Shown piece by piece: positions 17,265 through 25,940 of a stretch of DNA of 64,000 bases. A program made the translations under genes and the position numbers. The stretch spans positions 2,604,001 to 2,668,000 of the forward strand of contig NZ_CP045643.1 in assembly GCF_009498275.1 (NCBI RefSeq), given 5' to 3'. The notes below the pieces were generated by a model. It saw only the letters and a list, made by a program, of their open reading frames with translations. It ran no database searches and was not told the DNA's origin. The DNA is from Streptomyces fagopyri (GTDB lineage Bacteria > Actinomycetota > Actinomycetes > Streptomycetales > Streptomycetaceae). Each line of letters begins with the position of its first letter. The first letter of the stretch is position 1.

Positions 17265-19676
17265 TCACGCGGGCTTCACCGGGGTTGTGCTCGGCTGCTC
17301 TCGACTCCCGAGTGAGAGACGGGGTCTGGGAGCGTCGGTGCGCCCGGTCTGCGGGCGTCTGCTACCCGCACGGTAGGGCTTCGGCCAGGCGACGCCCGGT
17401 CCCTCGTAACCCTGCTCGGCCGCCGCGTGCAGGGTCCAGTGCGGGTCGTAGAGGTGTGGCCTGGCGAGTGCGCACAGGTCCGTGCGCCCGGCCAGGATCA
17501 GCGAGTTGACGTCGTCCCAGGACGAGATCGCGCCGACGGCGATCACCGGCAGGCCGGTCTCGTGGCGGATCCGGTCGGCGTACGGCGTCTGGTACGAGCG
17601 TCCGTACTCGGGCTGCTCGTCCGCCACCACCTGGCCCGTCGACACGTCCACCGCGTCCGCGCCGTGTGCGGCGAAGGCCCGCGCGACGGCGACCGCGTCG
17701 TCCCCGGTGGTGCCGCCCTCGGCCCAGTCGGTGGCGGAGATACGGACGGTCATGGGGCGTTCCTCCGGCCATACCGCCCGTACGGCGTCGAAGACCTCCA
17801 GCGGGAAGCGCAGTCGGCGTTCCAGGGAGCCGCCGTAGGCGTCGGTGCGCCGGTTGGTCAGGGGCGAGAGGAAGCCGGACAGCAGATAGCCGTGGGCGCA
17901 GTGCAGTTCGAGGAGGTCGAAGCCGCAGCGTGCGGCGCGCCAGGCGGCGGACGCGAACTGTTCCCGAATATCGGTCAGTTGGGCGCGCGAGAGGTGACGG
18001 GGTGACTGACTGGCCGGCCCGTACGGGATCGGGGACGCGGCCACCAGGGGCCAGCCGCCCTCCTCCAGCGGTTCGTCGATGCCCTCCCACATCAGCTTCG
18101 TGGAGCCCTTGCGGCCGGAGTGGCCGAGCTGCACGCCGATGGCGGTGCCGGGCGCCTGGGCGCGCACGAAGTCGGTGATCCGCCGCCAGGACTCGGCCTG
18201 GCGGTGCGTGTAGAGCCCCGCGCAGCCCGGCGTGATCCGGCCCTCGGCGCTCACGCACACCATCTCCGTCATCACCAGGCCGGCGCCGCCGAGCGCCCGC
18301 GCTCCCAGGTGCACGAGGTGGAAGTCCCCGGGGACGCCGTCCACGGCCGAGTACATGTCCATCGGGGAGACCACGACCCGGTTGCGCAGGGTCAGTCCGC
18401 GCAGCCGGAACGGTGTGAACATCGGGGGTGTACCGGGCGGGCAGCCGAACTCCCGCTCGACGGCGGCCGTGAAGTGCGCGTCGCGCAGCCGCAGGTTGTC
18501 GTGTGTGACCCGGCGGCTGCGGGTGAGGAGGTTGAAGGCGAACTGGCGTGGGTGCTGGCCGACGTACAGACCCACGTTCTCGAACCACTCCAGGCTCGCG
18601 CGGGCCGCGCGCTGGGTGGACGCGACCACCGGGCGCCGCTCCCGCTCGTAGGCGGCGAGGGCCTCGTCGAGCGTGGGCCGCTCCTGGAGACAGGCGGCGA
18701 GCGCGAGCGCGTCCTCGACGGCGAGCTTCGTGCCCGAGCCTATGGAGAAGTGCGCGGTGTGCGCGGCGTCGCCCAGGAGCACCAGATTGCCGTGCGACCA
18801 GCGGTCGTTGACGACCGTGCGGAAGGTGGTCCAGGCCGACTTGTTGGACCGCAGCGGCCGTCCGCCGAGGGCGTCGGAGAAGATCTTGGCGCACCGCTCG
18901 ACGGACTCCCGCGCGTCGAGGTCCTCGAACCCGGCGGCCCGCCACACCTCCTCGCGCATCTCGACGATGACGGTGGAGGCGTCGGCCGCGTACGGGTAGG
19001 CGTGCAGTTGCATCACCCCGTGCTCGGTACCGGCGATCTCGAAGCGGAAGGCGTCCAGGGCGAAGTCGGCCGCCAGCCAGATGTAGCGGCACCGGTGCTC
19101 CTCGACGGACGGCCCGAACACGTCCGCGTACGCCTCCCGCGTCGGGCTGCGCACCCCGTCGGCGGCGACGACCAGGTCGTACGTCCGGGTCAGCTCGGCC
19201 GGGTCCGGGGCCTCGGCCCGAAAACACAGCTCCACACCGAGCGAGCGGCACCGCTCGTGCAGGATCTCCAGCAGCCGGCGCCGGCCGAGCGCCGCGAAGC
19301 CGTGGCCGCCGGAGGTGTGGTGGACACCTCGGTGCACGATGTCGATGTCGTCCCAGCGTACGAACTCGTCCTGGAGCGCCGCGTACACCACCGGGTCGGC
19401 GTGCTCGATGCCGCCGAGCGTCTCGTCGGACAGGACGACGCCGAAGCCGAAGGTGTCGTCGGGGGCGTTGCGCTCCCACACGGTGATCTCACGGCCGGGG
19501 TCGAGCCGTTTGAGGAGGGCCGCGGCGTACAGTCCGCCGGGGCCGCCGCCGACGACGGCGACACGCAGGGGTGCGCCGGGCCTCGCGGCCGCGGTCGGCG
19601 AGGGCGGCGTGGTGCCCGGGTGCGGCGGGGCGGCGCCGGCCGGTTGCGGGTCGCCCGGATCGCGGGGGGCGCGCAC
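17265..19676 (-). CDS. 2-aminobenzoyl-CoA monooxygenase/reductase-type fusion (annotated elsewhere as salicylyl-CoA 5-hydroxylase/oxidoreductase)
   Basis: 803 residues. I choose the GTG at 19676, two bases after the enoyl-CoA hydratase stop, with a G-rich ribosome site; the frame extends back antiparallel through that gene but cannot be real. Residues ~36-400 are a flavoprotein monooxygenase: GGGPGG (43-48), an internal NAD(P)H/FAD motif around DLVVAADGVRS, and LLGDAAH (300-306). Residues ~419-780 are an Old Yellow Enzyme-type FMN reductase (FTPFRLRGLTLRNRVVVSPM, VQLGHSGRKGS, LHCAHGYLLSGFLSPLTNRR). This two-flavin architecture is known from 2-aminobenzoyl-CoA monooxygenase/reductase, which hydroxylates the CoA-bound ring and reduces it, dearomatising without a ring-cleaving dioxygenase. 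The last ~30 residues are a low-complexity tail. Confidence 0.9.
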   Translation of the reverse strand: MRAPRDPGDPQPAGAAPPHPGTTPPSPTAAARPGAPLRVAVVGGGPGGLYAAALLKRLDPGREITVWERNAPDDTFGFGVVLSDETLGGIEHADPVVYAALQDEFVRWDDIDIVHRGVHHTSGGHGFAALGRRRLLEILHERCRSLGVELCFRAEAPDPAELTRTYDLVVAADGVRSPTREAYADVFGPSVEEHRCRYIWLAADFALDAFRFEIAGTEHGVMQLHAYPYAADASTVIVEMREEVWRAAGFEDLDARESVERCAKIFSDALGGRPLRSNKSAWTTFRTVVNDRWSHGNLVLLGDAAHTAHFSIGSGTKLAVEDALALAACLQERPTLDEALAAYERERRPVVASTQRAARASLEWFENVGLYVGQHPRQFAFNLLTRSRRVTHDNLRLRDAHFTAAVEREFGCPPGTPPMFTPFRLRGLTLRNRVVVSPMDMYSAVDGVPGDFHLVHLGARALGGAGLVMTEMVCVSAEGRITPGCAGLYTHRQAESWRRITDFVRAQAPGTAIGVQLGHSGRKGSTKLMWEGIDEPLEEGGWPLVAASPIPYGPASQSPRHLSRAQLTDIREQFASAAWRAARCGFDLLELHCAHGYLLSGFLSPLTNRRTDAYGGSLERRLRFPLEVFDAVRAVWPEERPMTVRISATDWAEGGTTGDDAVAVARAFAAHGADAVDVSTGQVVADEQPEYGRSYQTPYADRIRHETGLPVIAVGAISSWDDVNSLILAGRTDLCALARPHLYDPHWTLHAAAEQGYEGPGVAWPKPYRAGSRRPQTGRTDAPRPRLSLGSREQPSTTPVKPA

Positions 19677-19678
19677 GG

Positions 19679-20506
19679 CTATCGCCCCCGCCACTTCGGC
19701 GCCCGCTTCTCGGTGAAGGCGGCGTGGAACTCCGCGTAGTCCTCGCCGTTCATCAGCAGGGCCTGTGCCGAGGCGTCGAGTTCGACGGAGGCGGCGAGCG
19801 GCATGTCCAGTTCGGCGGTGAGCAGCGCCTTCGTCTGGGCGTGCGCGAGGGCCGGTCCGGCCGCCAGGCGGTGGGCCAGTGCCCGCGCGGCCTCGTCGGC
19901 GTGCCCCTCCTCGGTCAGCTCGCTGATCAGGCCGATCCGCTCGGCCTCGGGCGCGCGCACGGGGTCGCCGAGCATCAGCAGCCTGGTCGCGTGGCCGAGC
20001 CCGACGACGCGGGGCAGCAGATACGCGGCGCCCATGTCGCCGCCGGACAGTCCGACACGGGTGAAGAGGAAGGCGAAGCGGGCGCTGGGGTCGGCCACCC
20101 GGAAGTCGGCGGCCAGCGCGAGCACCGCTCCGGCGCCGGCGGCCACGCCGTGCACCGCCGCGATCACCGGGAAGGGGCACTCCCGTACGGCGCGCACGAC
20201 CTGTCCGGTCATCCGGTTGAAGTCGAGGAGCTGGGCGGTGTCCATGGAGAGTGTGGCGCCGATGATCTCGTCGACGTCGCCGCCCGAGCAGAAGCCGCGG
20301 CCCTCACCGGCCAGTACCAGGGCCCGCACCGACCGTTCCCGGGAGAGCTCGGCGAGCAGGTCACGCAGGTCGGCGTAGGCGCCGAAGGTGAGGGCGTTGA
20401 GTTTCTCGGGCCGGGCCAGGGTGACCGTGGCGACCCCGTCGGCGACCTCGTACCTCAGGTGGCGCCAGTCGGAGGTGCGGGCGGCTGAGCCGGTGAAGGG
20501 ACTCAT
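19679..20506 (-). CDS. Enoyl-CoA hydratase/isomerase (crotonase) family protein
   Basis: 275 residues from the ATG at 20506, preceded by GAGGAGG. Crotonase fold: oxyanion-hole segments GRGFCSGGDV and GVAAGAGAVLAL, and FLFTRVGLSGGDMGAAYLLPRVVG around the second active-site region. The glutamate or aspartate pair used for hydration is only partly recognisable, so isomerase, hydrolase or ring-hydrolase roles are also possible. First gene of an operon with the monooxygenase/reductase, two bases apart. Probably processes the ring-reduced or opened CoA intermediate. Its promoter carries the operator shared with the acyl-CoA dehydrogenase operon. Confidence 0.9.
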   Translation of the reverse strand: MSPFTGSAARTSDWRHLRYEVADGVATVTLARPEKLNALTFGAYADLRDLLAELSRERSVRALVLAGEGRGFCSGGDVDEIIGATLSMDTAQLLDFNRMTGQVVRAVRECPFPVIAAVHGVAAGAGAVLALAADFRVADPSARFAFLFTRVGLSGGDMGAAYLLPRVVGLGHATRLLMLGDPVRAPEAERIGLISELTEEGHADEAARALAHRLAAGPALAHAQTKALLTAELDMPLAASVELDASAQALLMNGEDYAEFHAAFTEKRAPKWRGR

Positions 20507-20571
20507 GACGGACGGCCTCCTCGGGCGGGGCGGCGGTCTGCGCGGCGGGACCGCCCGCGCTCCCTCACGAA

Positions 20572-20612
20572 GTTATCACCTGTCTGTGACTGTCGTCACG
20601 AGTGCGCGATAA
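20572..20612 (-). promoter_or_regulatory. Shared operator/promoter of the aromatic-CoA regulon, copy 2
   Basis: Minus-strand GTGACGACAGTCA (20599-20587), a 9-bp gap, then GATAAC (20577-20572), with TCGTGA 18 bases upstream of GATAAC: the same architecture as copy 1 at 14531-14558. It is 65 nt upstream of the hydratase ATG. The rest of this gene-free stretch (20613-20857) holds only a 13-bp direct repeat, GCCGAACGTCCCG, at 20748 and 20771. Confidence 0.7.
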
Positions 20613-20857
20613 CCCGGGCGTGAACCGGTCGTCGGCCGCCGCCTCCGTCCCCCGCCCGTCACCGAGTAACGGAACCTCGATGGGCCCGTAACGACAGGAG
20701 CGTTCGACGGGAGACGAGCCGTCGACCTGGGTAGCACCCTCATGCCGGCCGAACGTCCCGGGAGGACCCTGCCGAACGTCCCGCGCAGCGCCCGCCGAGC
20801 GCCTCTGCCCGGCCGCGCCGTACCATTCGTAAAGTTGAAAGCAGGACAGCCTGCTCC

Positions 20858-21310
20858 ATGAACGGACCCACCTTGCACGACACCCCCGCCCCCGCCTCCT
20901 GGCGCATCGCGCTGCCGCACACCGCCGCGGCCGTGCCCGTCGCGCGCGCCCTGGTCCGCACGGCGATGGCCGAGCTGGAGCACTCGGCCGACAGCGACAC
21001 CGCGGAACTGCTCACCGCGGAGCTGGTGGCCAACGCCGTGGAGCACACCGCCGGGGACGGTCCCATAGAGCTGGTCGTGGAACTGATGGCGACCGGGTGC
21101 CAGGTCGAGGTGCACGACCCCGACCCGGCACCGCCGGGCAATCTCACCGTCCCCGGGCCGGTCGAGCCGCCGGACCCCTGGCAGGAGCACGGGCGCGGCC
21201 TCCTGCTGATCCGCACCCTCAGCTCGTCCTGCGGCCACCGCCCGACCGACTCCGGCAAGGCGGTCTGGTTCAGGCTTCCCGTGGTGCCGGCTCAGCGGCG
21301 GCCCGCGTAG
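20858..21310 (+). CDS. ATP-binding protein, anti-sigma factor (RsbW/SpoIIAB-like) family
   Basis: 150 residues with an ATG start at 20858. A stand-alone HATPase_c domain: the N-box is LLTAELVANAVEHT and the G2-type box is EHGRGLLLIRTLSS. The G1 aspartate region reads QVEVHDPDP. Streptomyces encode dozens of such proteins, some of which act as anti-sigma-factor kinases that phosphorylate anti-anti-sigma partners. No partner is adjacent, so the target is unknown. A small hairpin (CAGG-ACAG-CCTG) lies just upstream of the start and no clear ribosome site is visible, so the start is moderately certain. Confidence 0.85.
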   Translation: MNGPTLHDTPAPASWRIALPHTAAAVPVARALVRTAMAELEHSADSDTAELLTAELVANAVEHTAGDGPIELVVELMATGCQVEVHDPDPAPPGNLTVPGPVEPPDPWQEHGRGLLLIRTLSSSCGHRPTDSGKAVWFRLPVVPAQRRPA

Positions 21311-21477
21311 CCCCGGCCGGGCGAGCAGCGAGCGACGGCGTCCGTAGAGGGCGTACACGATGACTCCGGCCGGCAAGAACGCCGCGAACTGGAGCAGGTC
21401 GTCCAGCCCGTCACGTGGCGGCCGCGGAAGGGGTGGCTCCGCACCGCCGGTCGGGAGATGGCCTGCGGCGACGCCGG

Positions 21478-22485
21478 TCAGGCCAGGGTCGCGACCAGGA
21501 CAGCCTTGATGGTGTGCAGCCGGTTCTCCGCCTCGTCGAAGACGACCGAGTGGGCCGACTCGAACACTTCGTCGGTCACTTCGAGCGAGTCGAGGCCGTG
21601 GGTGGCGTGGATCTCGCGGCCGACCTTGGTGCCGAGGTCGTGGAAGGCCGGCAGGCAGTGGAGGAACCTCACGTCCGGATTGCCGGTGGCGCGCAGCACG
21701 TCCATGGTCACCGCGTACGGGGACAGGGCGGCGATGCGCTCGTCCCACACCTCCTTGGGCTCACCCATGGACACCCAGACGTCGGTGGCGACGAAGTCGG
21801 CTCCCCGGACGCCCTCGCCCACGTCCTCGGTGAGGGTGACGCGGCCACCGGTGGTCTCGGCGAGTCCGCGGGCCCTCGCGATGATCTCGTCGGCCGGCCA
21901 GTAGGCCCGCGGGGCGACGACGCGGACGTCCATCCCGAGGAGCGCGCCGGTGACCAGGTAGGAGTTGCCCATGTTGAAACGGGCGTCACCGAGGTAGGCG
22001 AAGGCGATCCCGCCGAGCGGCTTGGCGCAGTGCTCGGTCATCGTGAGTACGTCCGCGAGCATCTGGGTGGGGTGCCAGTCGTCGGTCAGACCGTTGTAGA
22101 CGGGCACACCGGCGTACGCGGCGAGCTCCTCGACCGAGGCCTGGCTGTCGCCCCGGTACTCGATCGCGTCGAACATCCGGCCGAGGACGCGCGCGGTGTC
22201 CTTCACGGACTCCTTGTGGCCTATCTGCGAGCCGGACGGGTCCAGGCAGGTCGTCGAGGCGCCCTGGTCCGCTGCGGCGACCTCGAAGGCACAGCGCGTC
22301 CGGGTCGAGGTCTTCTCGAAGATCAGCGCGATGTTCCGCCCGCGCAGGTACGGGGTCTCGGTCCCGGCCTTCTTGGCCGCCTTCAGCTCGGCGGCCAGCT
22401 CGATCAGACCCCGGAACTCCTCTCCGGTGAGGTCCAGCTCCTTGAGGAGGTGGCGGCCGGCGAGGGCGGTCGGGACTGTCGCCAT
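21478..22485 (-). CDS. argF: Ornithine carbamoyltransferase
   Basis: 335 residues from the ATG at 22485 ([12 protein letters not shown]), with CAGGAG upstream; the 13-codon upstream extension includes the ribosome site. Catalyses ornithine + carbamoyl phosphate to citrulline, or the reverse phosphorolysis in the arginine deiminase pathway. STRTR (60-64) binds carbamoyl phosphate, DWHPTQ is conserved, and [10 protein letters not shown] holds the catalytic cysteine near the ornithine site. Immediately downstream of arginine deiminase on the same strand (128 nt between the genes), so it is probably the catabolic enzyme (ArcB role), although the name argF is used for the S. coelicolor counterpart. 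Two TTCTATACG repeats 20 bp apart lie in the intergenic region. Confidence 0.95.
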   Translation of the reverse strand: MATVPTALAGRHLLKELDLTGEEFRGLIELAAELKAAKKAGTETPYLRGRNIALIFEKTSTRTRCAFEVAAADQGASTTCLDPSGSQIGHKESVKDTARVLGRMFDAIEYRGDSQASVEELAAYAGVPVYNGLTDDWHPTQMLADVLTMTEHCAKPLGGIAFAYLGDARFNMGNSYLVTGALLGMDVRVVAPRAYWPADEIIARARGLAETTGGRVTLTEDVGEGVRGADFVATDVWVSMGEPKEVWDERIAALSPYAVTMDVLRATGNPDVRFLHCLPAFHDLGTKVGREIHATHGLDSLEVTDEVFESAHSVVFDEAENRLHTIKAVLVATLA

Positions 22486-22544
22486 GGGGGCGCTCCTGGG
22501 GGCTGTGGGACGAAAAGGGGTCACGCGGGCGGGGACTTTTGGAA

Positions 22545-22573
22545 TTCTATACGATGCCCAACATTTCTATACG
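22545..22573 (-). promoter_or_regulatory. Direct repeats upstream of the ornithine carbamoyltransferase gene
   Basis: TTCTATACG occurs at 22545-22553 and 22565-22573, exactly 20 bp apart (CGTATAGAA on the coding strand). TATAGA within the proximal copy could serve as a -10. A partial copy (CCTATACGG) overlaps the arcA stop at 22613-22621. The A/T-rich words stand out against the surrounding GC. An arginine-responsive regulator is plausible but unproven. Confidence 0.5.
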
Positions 22574-22613
22574 GAGCCGACGCGGCCGAGGGAGCGAGGA
22601 GCGGTGCCGGAGC

Positions 22614-23837
22614 CTATACGGCCGCCCGTTCGACCGGACAGCTCATACAGCGGGGTCCGCCCCGGCCGCGGCCGAGCTCACTGCCCGGGATCTCTATGAC
22701 CTCGATGCCCTGCTTGCGCAGATGCGTGTTGGTGGTCGCGTTCCGTTCGTAGGCGACCACGACACCCGGCTCGACGGCGAGGACGTTGCATCCGTCGTCC
22801 CACTGCTCGCGCTCGGCGGCGTGCACGTCCTGCGTGGCGGTCAGGACGCGGATCGCGGTGAGCCCGAGCGCCGCGGCGATCGCGCGGTGCATGTGCTCCG
22901 GGGGGTGGTCGGTGACCTTCAGTTCCTTCTCCCCCACGCCCGGCTCGATGGTGTACGAGCGCAGCATGCCGAGCCCCGCGTACTGGGTGAAGGTGTCCGC
23001 GTCCACCATCGTCATCACGGTGTCGAGGTGCATGAAGGCCCGCCGCTTGGGCATGTCGAGCGCCACGATGGTGCGGGCCGAGCCGGCGGCGAACAGCTTG
23101 TGCGCGAGCATCTCGACGGCCTGGGGGGTGGTCCGCTCGCTCATGCCGATGAGGACCGCGCCGTTGCCGATGACCAGGACGTCACCGCCCTCGATGGTCG
23201 ACGGGTAGTCAGCCTGCCCCTCCGACCAGAGGTGGAACGACTCGTCCCGGAAGAGCGGGTGATGCCGGTAGATCGCCTCGAAGTGCACGGTCTCGCGCTG
23301 CCGGGCCGGCCACCGCATGGCGTTGATGGAGACCCCGTCGTAGATCCAGGCGGAGGTGTCCCGGGTGAAGAGGTGGTTCGGCAGCGGACCGAGCAGGAAG
23401 TCGTCCAGGTCCATGACGTGGAAGCGCACGGACGTGGGTTCCAGATGGGCGTCCAGGAACTCCCGCTTGGTCATGCCGCCGACGAGCGCGGCGGCCAACT
23501 CGTCGGCGGGCAGCGTCTCGAAGGAGGCCCGCAGGTGGTCGGTCGCCAGCGGCCCGTACTCCTTCTCGTCGAAGACCCGGTCCAGGACGAGCGACCTGGC
23601 GGCCGGGATCTCCAGCGCCTCGGCGAGCAGGTCACCGAAGAGGTGGACGGTGACCCCCCGGTCGCGCAGCACGTCCGCGAACCCGTCGTGCTCCGCACGG
23701 GCCCGGCGCACCCACAGCACGTCGTCGAAGAGCAGCGCGTCCTTGTTGCTGGGCGTGAGCCTTTTGAGCTCCAGATCAGGCCTGTGCAGGATGACGCGGC
23801 GCAGCCGCCCGGCCTCGGAGTCGACATGGAATCCCAT
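22614..23837 (-). CDS. arcA: Arginine deiminase
   Basis: 407 residues from the ATG at 23837 ([20 protein letters not shown]); the frame runs on upstream but without family similarity. Hydrolyses arginine to citrulline and ammonia. Landmarks are the N-terminal [31 protein letters not shown], the EGGDV motif, [11 protein letters not shown] with the catalytic histidine, and the catalytic cysteine in RCMSCP (Cys397). Followed by argF on the same strand. With it, citrulline and carbamoyl phosphate can be made from arginine. No carbamate kinase or arginine/ornithine antiporter is in the window, so the energy-yielding part of the pathway is not visible here. Confidence 0.95.
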   Translation of the reverse strand: MGFHVDSEAGRLRRVILHRPDLELKRLTPSNKDALLFDDVLWVRRARAEHDGFADVLRDRGVTVHLFGDLLAEALEIPAARSLVLDRVFDEKEYGPLATDHLRASFETLPADELAAALVGGMTKREFLDAHLEPTSVRFHVMDLDDFLLGPLPNHLFTRDTSAWIYDGVSINAMRWPARQRETVHFEAIYRHHPLFRDESFHLWSEGQADYPSTIEGGDVLVIGNGAVLIGMSERTTPQAVEMLAHKLFAAGSARTIVALDMPKRRAFMHLDTVMTMVDADTFTQYAGLGMLRSYTIEPGVGEKELKVTDHPPEHMHRAIAAALGLTAIRVLTATQDVHAAEREQWDDGCNVLAVEPGVVVAYERNATTNTHLRKQGIEVIEIPGSELGRGRGGPRCMSCPVERAAV

Positions 23838-23910
23838 GTCTCCATCCTGACCATCCGGACGCCTGTTCACCCACGGTTCGAGCCGACGCGGACCACTTGA
23901 TTTCGTCCCC

Positions 23911-23940
23911 TTGACGATAACCGGAGGACCGATTATCGTC
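23911..23940 (+). promoter_or_regulatory. Strong promoter with overlapping operator before the SPFH/NAD-kinase-like operon
   Basis: TTGACG (23911-23916), a 17-bp spacer and TATCGT (23934-23939) make a near-consensus housekeeping-type promoter. The two hexamers lie inside a 12-bp inverted repeat with one mismatch: GACGATAACCGG (23913-23924) and CCGATTATCGTC (23929-23940), separated by AGGA. A repressor bound here would block RNA polymerase directly. Confidence 0.75.
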
Positions 23941-24000
23941 TTACTGACGACAATGACGAACGAAGGGTCGCCGGGAACGCCCGGCGACAAGGGGGTCCCC

Positions 24001-25044
24001 ATGGCCGACATCACCCGGCGCCTCGGCCGGCGCCATCTGCGCGGGGCGCCGACCGCCCACATCCGCCACCACCGGTCGGGCCGACTCGTGCACGACGGCC
24101 CCGGGCTCAGCTTCTGGTACCGCTCCCTGACCGCAGCTCTCTCCGAAGTACCGGTCGACGACCGCGAGTTGGCGATGACCTTCCACGCCCGTACGTCCGA
24201 CTTCCAGGACGTCGCGGTGCAGGCCACCGTCACCTACCGCATCAGCGACCCGGGGATCGCGGCAGCGCGCCTGGACTTCTCCATCGACCCCGACACGGGC
24301 GTCTGGCGCGGCACCCCCCTCGAACAGCTGGGGACGCTGCTGACCGAGACGGCTCAGCAGCACGCCCTGGACGTACTCGCCCGTACGCCCCTGGCGGCGG
24401 CCCTGGTGGACGGTGTCGCCTCGGTGCGCGAGCGGATCGCGGGCGGCCTGGCCGCCGAACCCCGGCTCCCCTCCACGGGGATCGAGGTCGTGGCCGTACG
24501 TGTCGTGGCGCTGCGCCCCGAGCCCGAGGTGGAGCGGGCCCTGCGCACCCCGGCCCGCGAGCAGATCCAGCAGGAGGCGGACCGGGCGACGTACGAACGG
24601 CGGGCCGTCGCGGTCGAGCGGGAGCGCGCGATCGCCGAGAACGAGCTCGCCAGTCAGATCGAACTCGCCCGGCGCGAGGAGCAGTTGGTCGACCAGCGCG
24701 GCACGAACGCGCGGCGTGAGGCGGAGGAGCACGCGGCGGCGGACGCGGTACGGGCCGGGGCGGAGGCGGCGCGGACGGTGCGCCTCGCGGACGCCGAGGG
24801 CACCCGCGTGGTGCGGCTGGCCGAGGCCGAGGCGCAGGCCGCGCGCGAGATCGGCGAGGCGCGGGCGGTGGCCCAGGCCGCCTGGCTGCGGGTCCACTCG
24901 GACGTGGACGTGGCCACGCTGCACGCCCTGACGGGCACGCGGCTCGCCGAGAACCTGCCGCGCATCGACAGCGTCACCGTGTCGCCCGACGTCCTGACCG
25001 GCCTGCTCTCGCGGCTCGGCGGGGCGCCGGGAGAGCCGGCGTGA
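24001..25044 (+). CDS. SPFH/band-7 domain protein of the RNA-repair locus
   Basis: 347 residues from the ATG at 24001 ([14 protein letters not shown]), with AAGGGGG upstream. An in-frame ATG at 23953 lies only about 6 nt from the predicted transcription start and could be used leaderless. The SPFH domain spans roughly residues 30-200 ([62 protein letters not shown]). It is followed by a long charged coiled coil (about 205-310) dominated by Glu, Arg and Ala. There is no hydrophobic N-terminal hairpin, so it may be soluble or peripheral. SPFH proteins oligomerise into scaffolds. Its stop overlaps the next start by four bases. Convergence with hen1-pnkp suggests a scaffold or recruitment role in RNA repair; that is inference. 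Confidence 0.88.
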   Translation: MADITRRLGRRHLRGAPTAHIRHHRSGRLVHDGPGLSFWYRSLTAALSEVPVDDRELAMTFHARTSDFQDVAVQATVTYRISDPGIAAARLDFSIDPDTGVWRGTPLEQLGTLLTETAQQHALDVLARTPLAAALVDGVASVRERIAGGLAAEPRLPSTGIEVVAVRVVALRPEPEVERALRTPAREQIQQEADRATYERRAVAVERERAIAENELASQIELARREEQLVDQRGTNARREAEEHAAADAVRAGAEAARTVRLADAEGTRVVRLAEAEAQAAREIGEARAVAQAAWLRVHSDVDVATLHALTGTRLAENLPRIDSVTVSPDVLTGLLSRLGGAPGEPA

Positions 25045-25934
25045 GTCTCGCCCCGCGGGTCGTGCTCGTCCATCGCACCACGGAGTACGAGGAGTTGGTC
25101 GCGCGGCACGGGACGCACGGGCAGGCCGCGTTCTTCCTCACCTCACGCGGCCGGGACATCGAGGAGGTCGCGGAGCGCGGCCGCCGCAACCGGCGGGCGC
25201 TGGCGGAGGTCGCCTCGGCGGTGCCTCTGACGTGGCGTCAGGCCAGGGTCGAGCGCGGCGACCTGGACCGGTTCCTGTTCGGCCCCGAGGACGTCGTGGT
25301 CGTGGTGGGCCAGGACGGGCTCGTCGCCAATGTCGCCAAGTACCTGTCCGGGCAGCCGGTGATCGGGATCGACACCGATCCCGGGCGCAATCCCGGGGTG
25401 CTGGTGCGGCACCGGCCCCGTGACACGGCCGCGTTGCTCGCGTCGGCGCACGGGGGCCGGGCCGAGGAGCTGACCATGGTCGAGGCGGTCGCGGACGACA
25501 CGCAGCGGCTGCTGGCGCTCAACGAGATCTATCTGGGAGCCGTGGGCCATCAGACGGCCCGCTATCGGCTGGGGCTCGACGAGTACGGGGGTGCCGTCGA
25601 GTCCCAGGCCTCGTCCGGGGTGCTGGTGGGCACCGGGACGGGGGCGAGCGGGTGGCTCCGCTCGGTGTGGCAGGGGCGGGGCGGCGAGTTGCCGCTGCCC
25701 CGCCCCACCGACGAGCGGCTGATCTGGTTCGTCCGCGAGGCCTGGCCGTCGCCGGTCACCGGTACGTCGCTCGTGGCCGGCGAGCTCGGGGGGTCCGGCC
25801 GGTTGTCGCTCACCGTCGAGTCCGATCGGCTGATCGCGTTCGGGGACGGGATGGAGGGGGACGCGGTGGAGTTGGTGTGGGGGCAGACGGTGCGGGTGGG
25901 GGTGGCGGGGGTCCGGTTGCGGCTGCTGACCTGA
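25041..25934 (+). CDS. NAD kinase-like protein of the RNA-repair locus
   Basis: 297 residues, GTG start at 25041 overlapping the SPFH stop (GTGA). The fold of ATP-NAD kinase is recognisable: VVVVVGQDGLVANVAKYLSG stands in the place of the GGDGT motif, followed by PVIGIDTDPGRNPGVL; then LNEIYLGAVGHQTARYRL matches the NE/D motif; and SSGVLVGTGTGASGW matches the TPTGSTAY segment. The motif aspartate is kept but the second glycine and the threonine are changed (GQDGLV), so substrate or activity may differ from housekeeping NAD kinase. Translationally coupled to the SPFH gene. It could supply a phosphate-donor activity, act on NAD-linked RNA ends, or bind NAD as a sensor; no choice can be made from sequence. 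Confidence 0.85.
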   Translation: MSLAPRVVLVHRTTEYEELVARHGTHGQAAFFLTSRGRDIEEVAERGRRNRRALAEVASAVPLTWRQARVERGDLDRFLFGPEDVVVVVGQDGLVANVAKYLSGQPVIGIDTDPGRNPGVLVRHRPRDTAALLASAHGGRAEELTMVEAVADDTQRLLALNEIYLGAVGHQTARYRLGLDEYGGAVESQASSGVLVGTGTGASGWLRSVWQGRGGELPLPRPTDERLIWFVREAWPSPVTGTSLVAGELGGSGRLSLTVESDRLIAFGDGMEGDAVELVWGQTVRVGVAGVRLRLLT

Positions 25935-25940
25935 GGGGTC

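Noticed and set aside
12774..20506. Reading the aromatic cluster as a phenylacetate (paa) pathway because of the PaaX regulator
   Set aside because: No paaABCDE epoxidase, PaaZ or PaaK-type genes are present; the two-flavin fusion enzyme points to the aminobenzoyl-CoA route.
20576..21748. 390-residue minus-strand frame containing a hydrophobic segment (LLQFAAFLPAGVIVYALYG) downstream of argF
   Set aside because: The hydrophobic stretch is attractive, but no in-frame start codon with a ribosome site lies near it, and it overlaps the HATPase gene.
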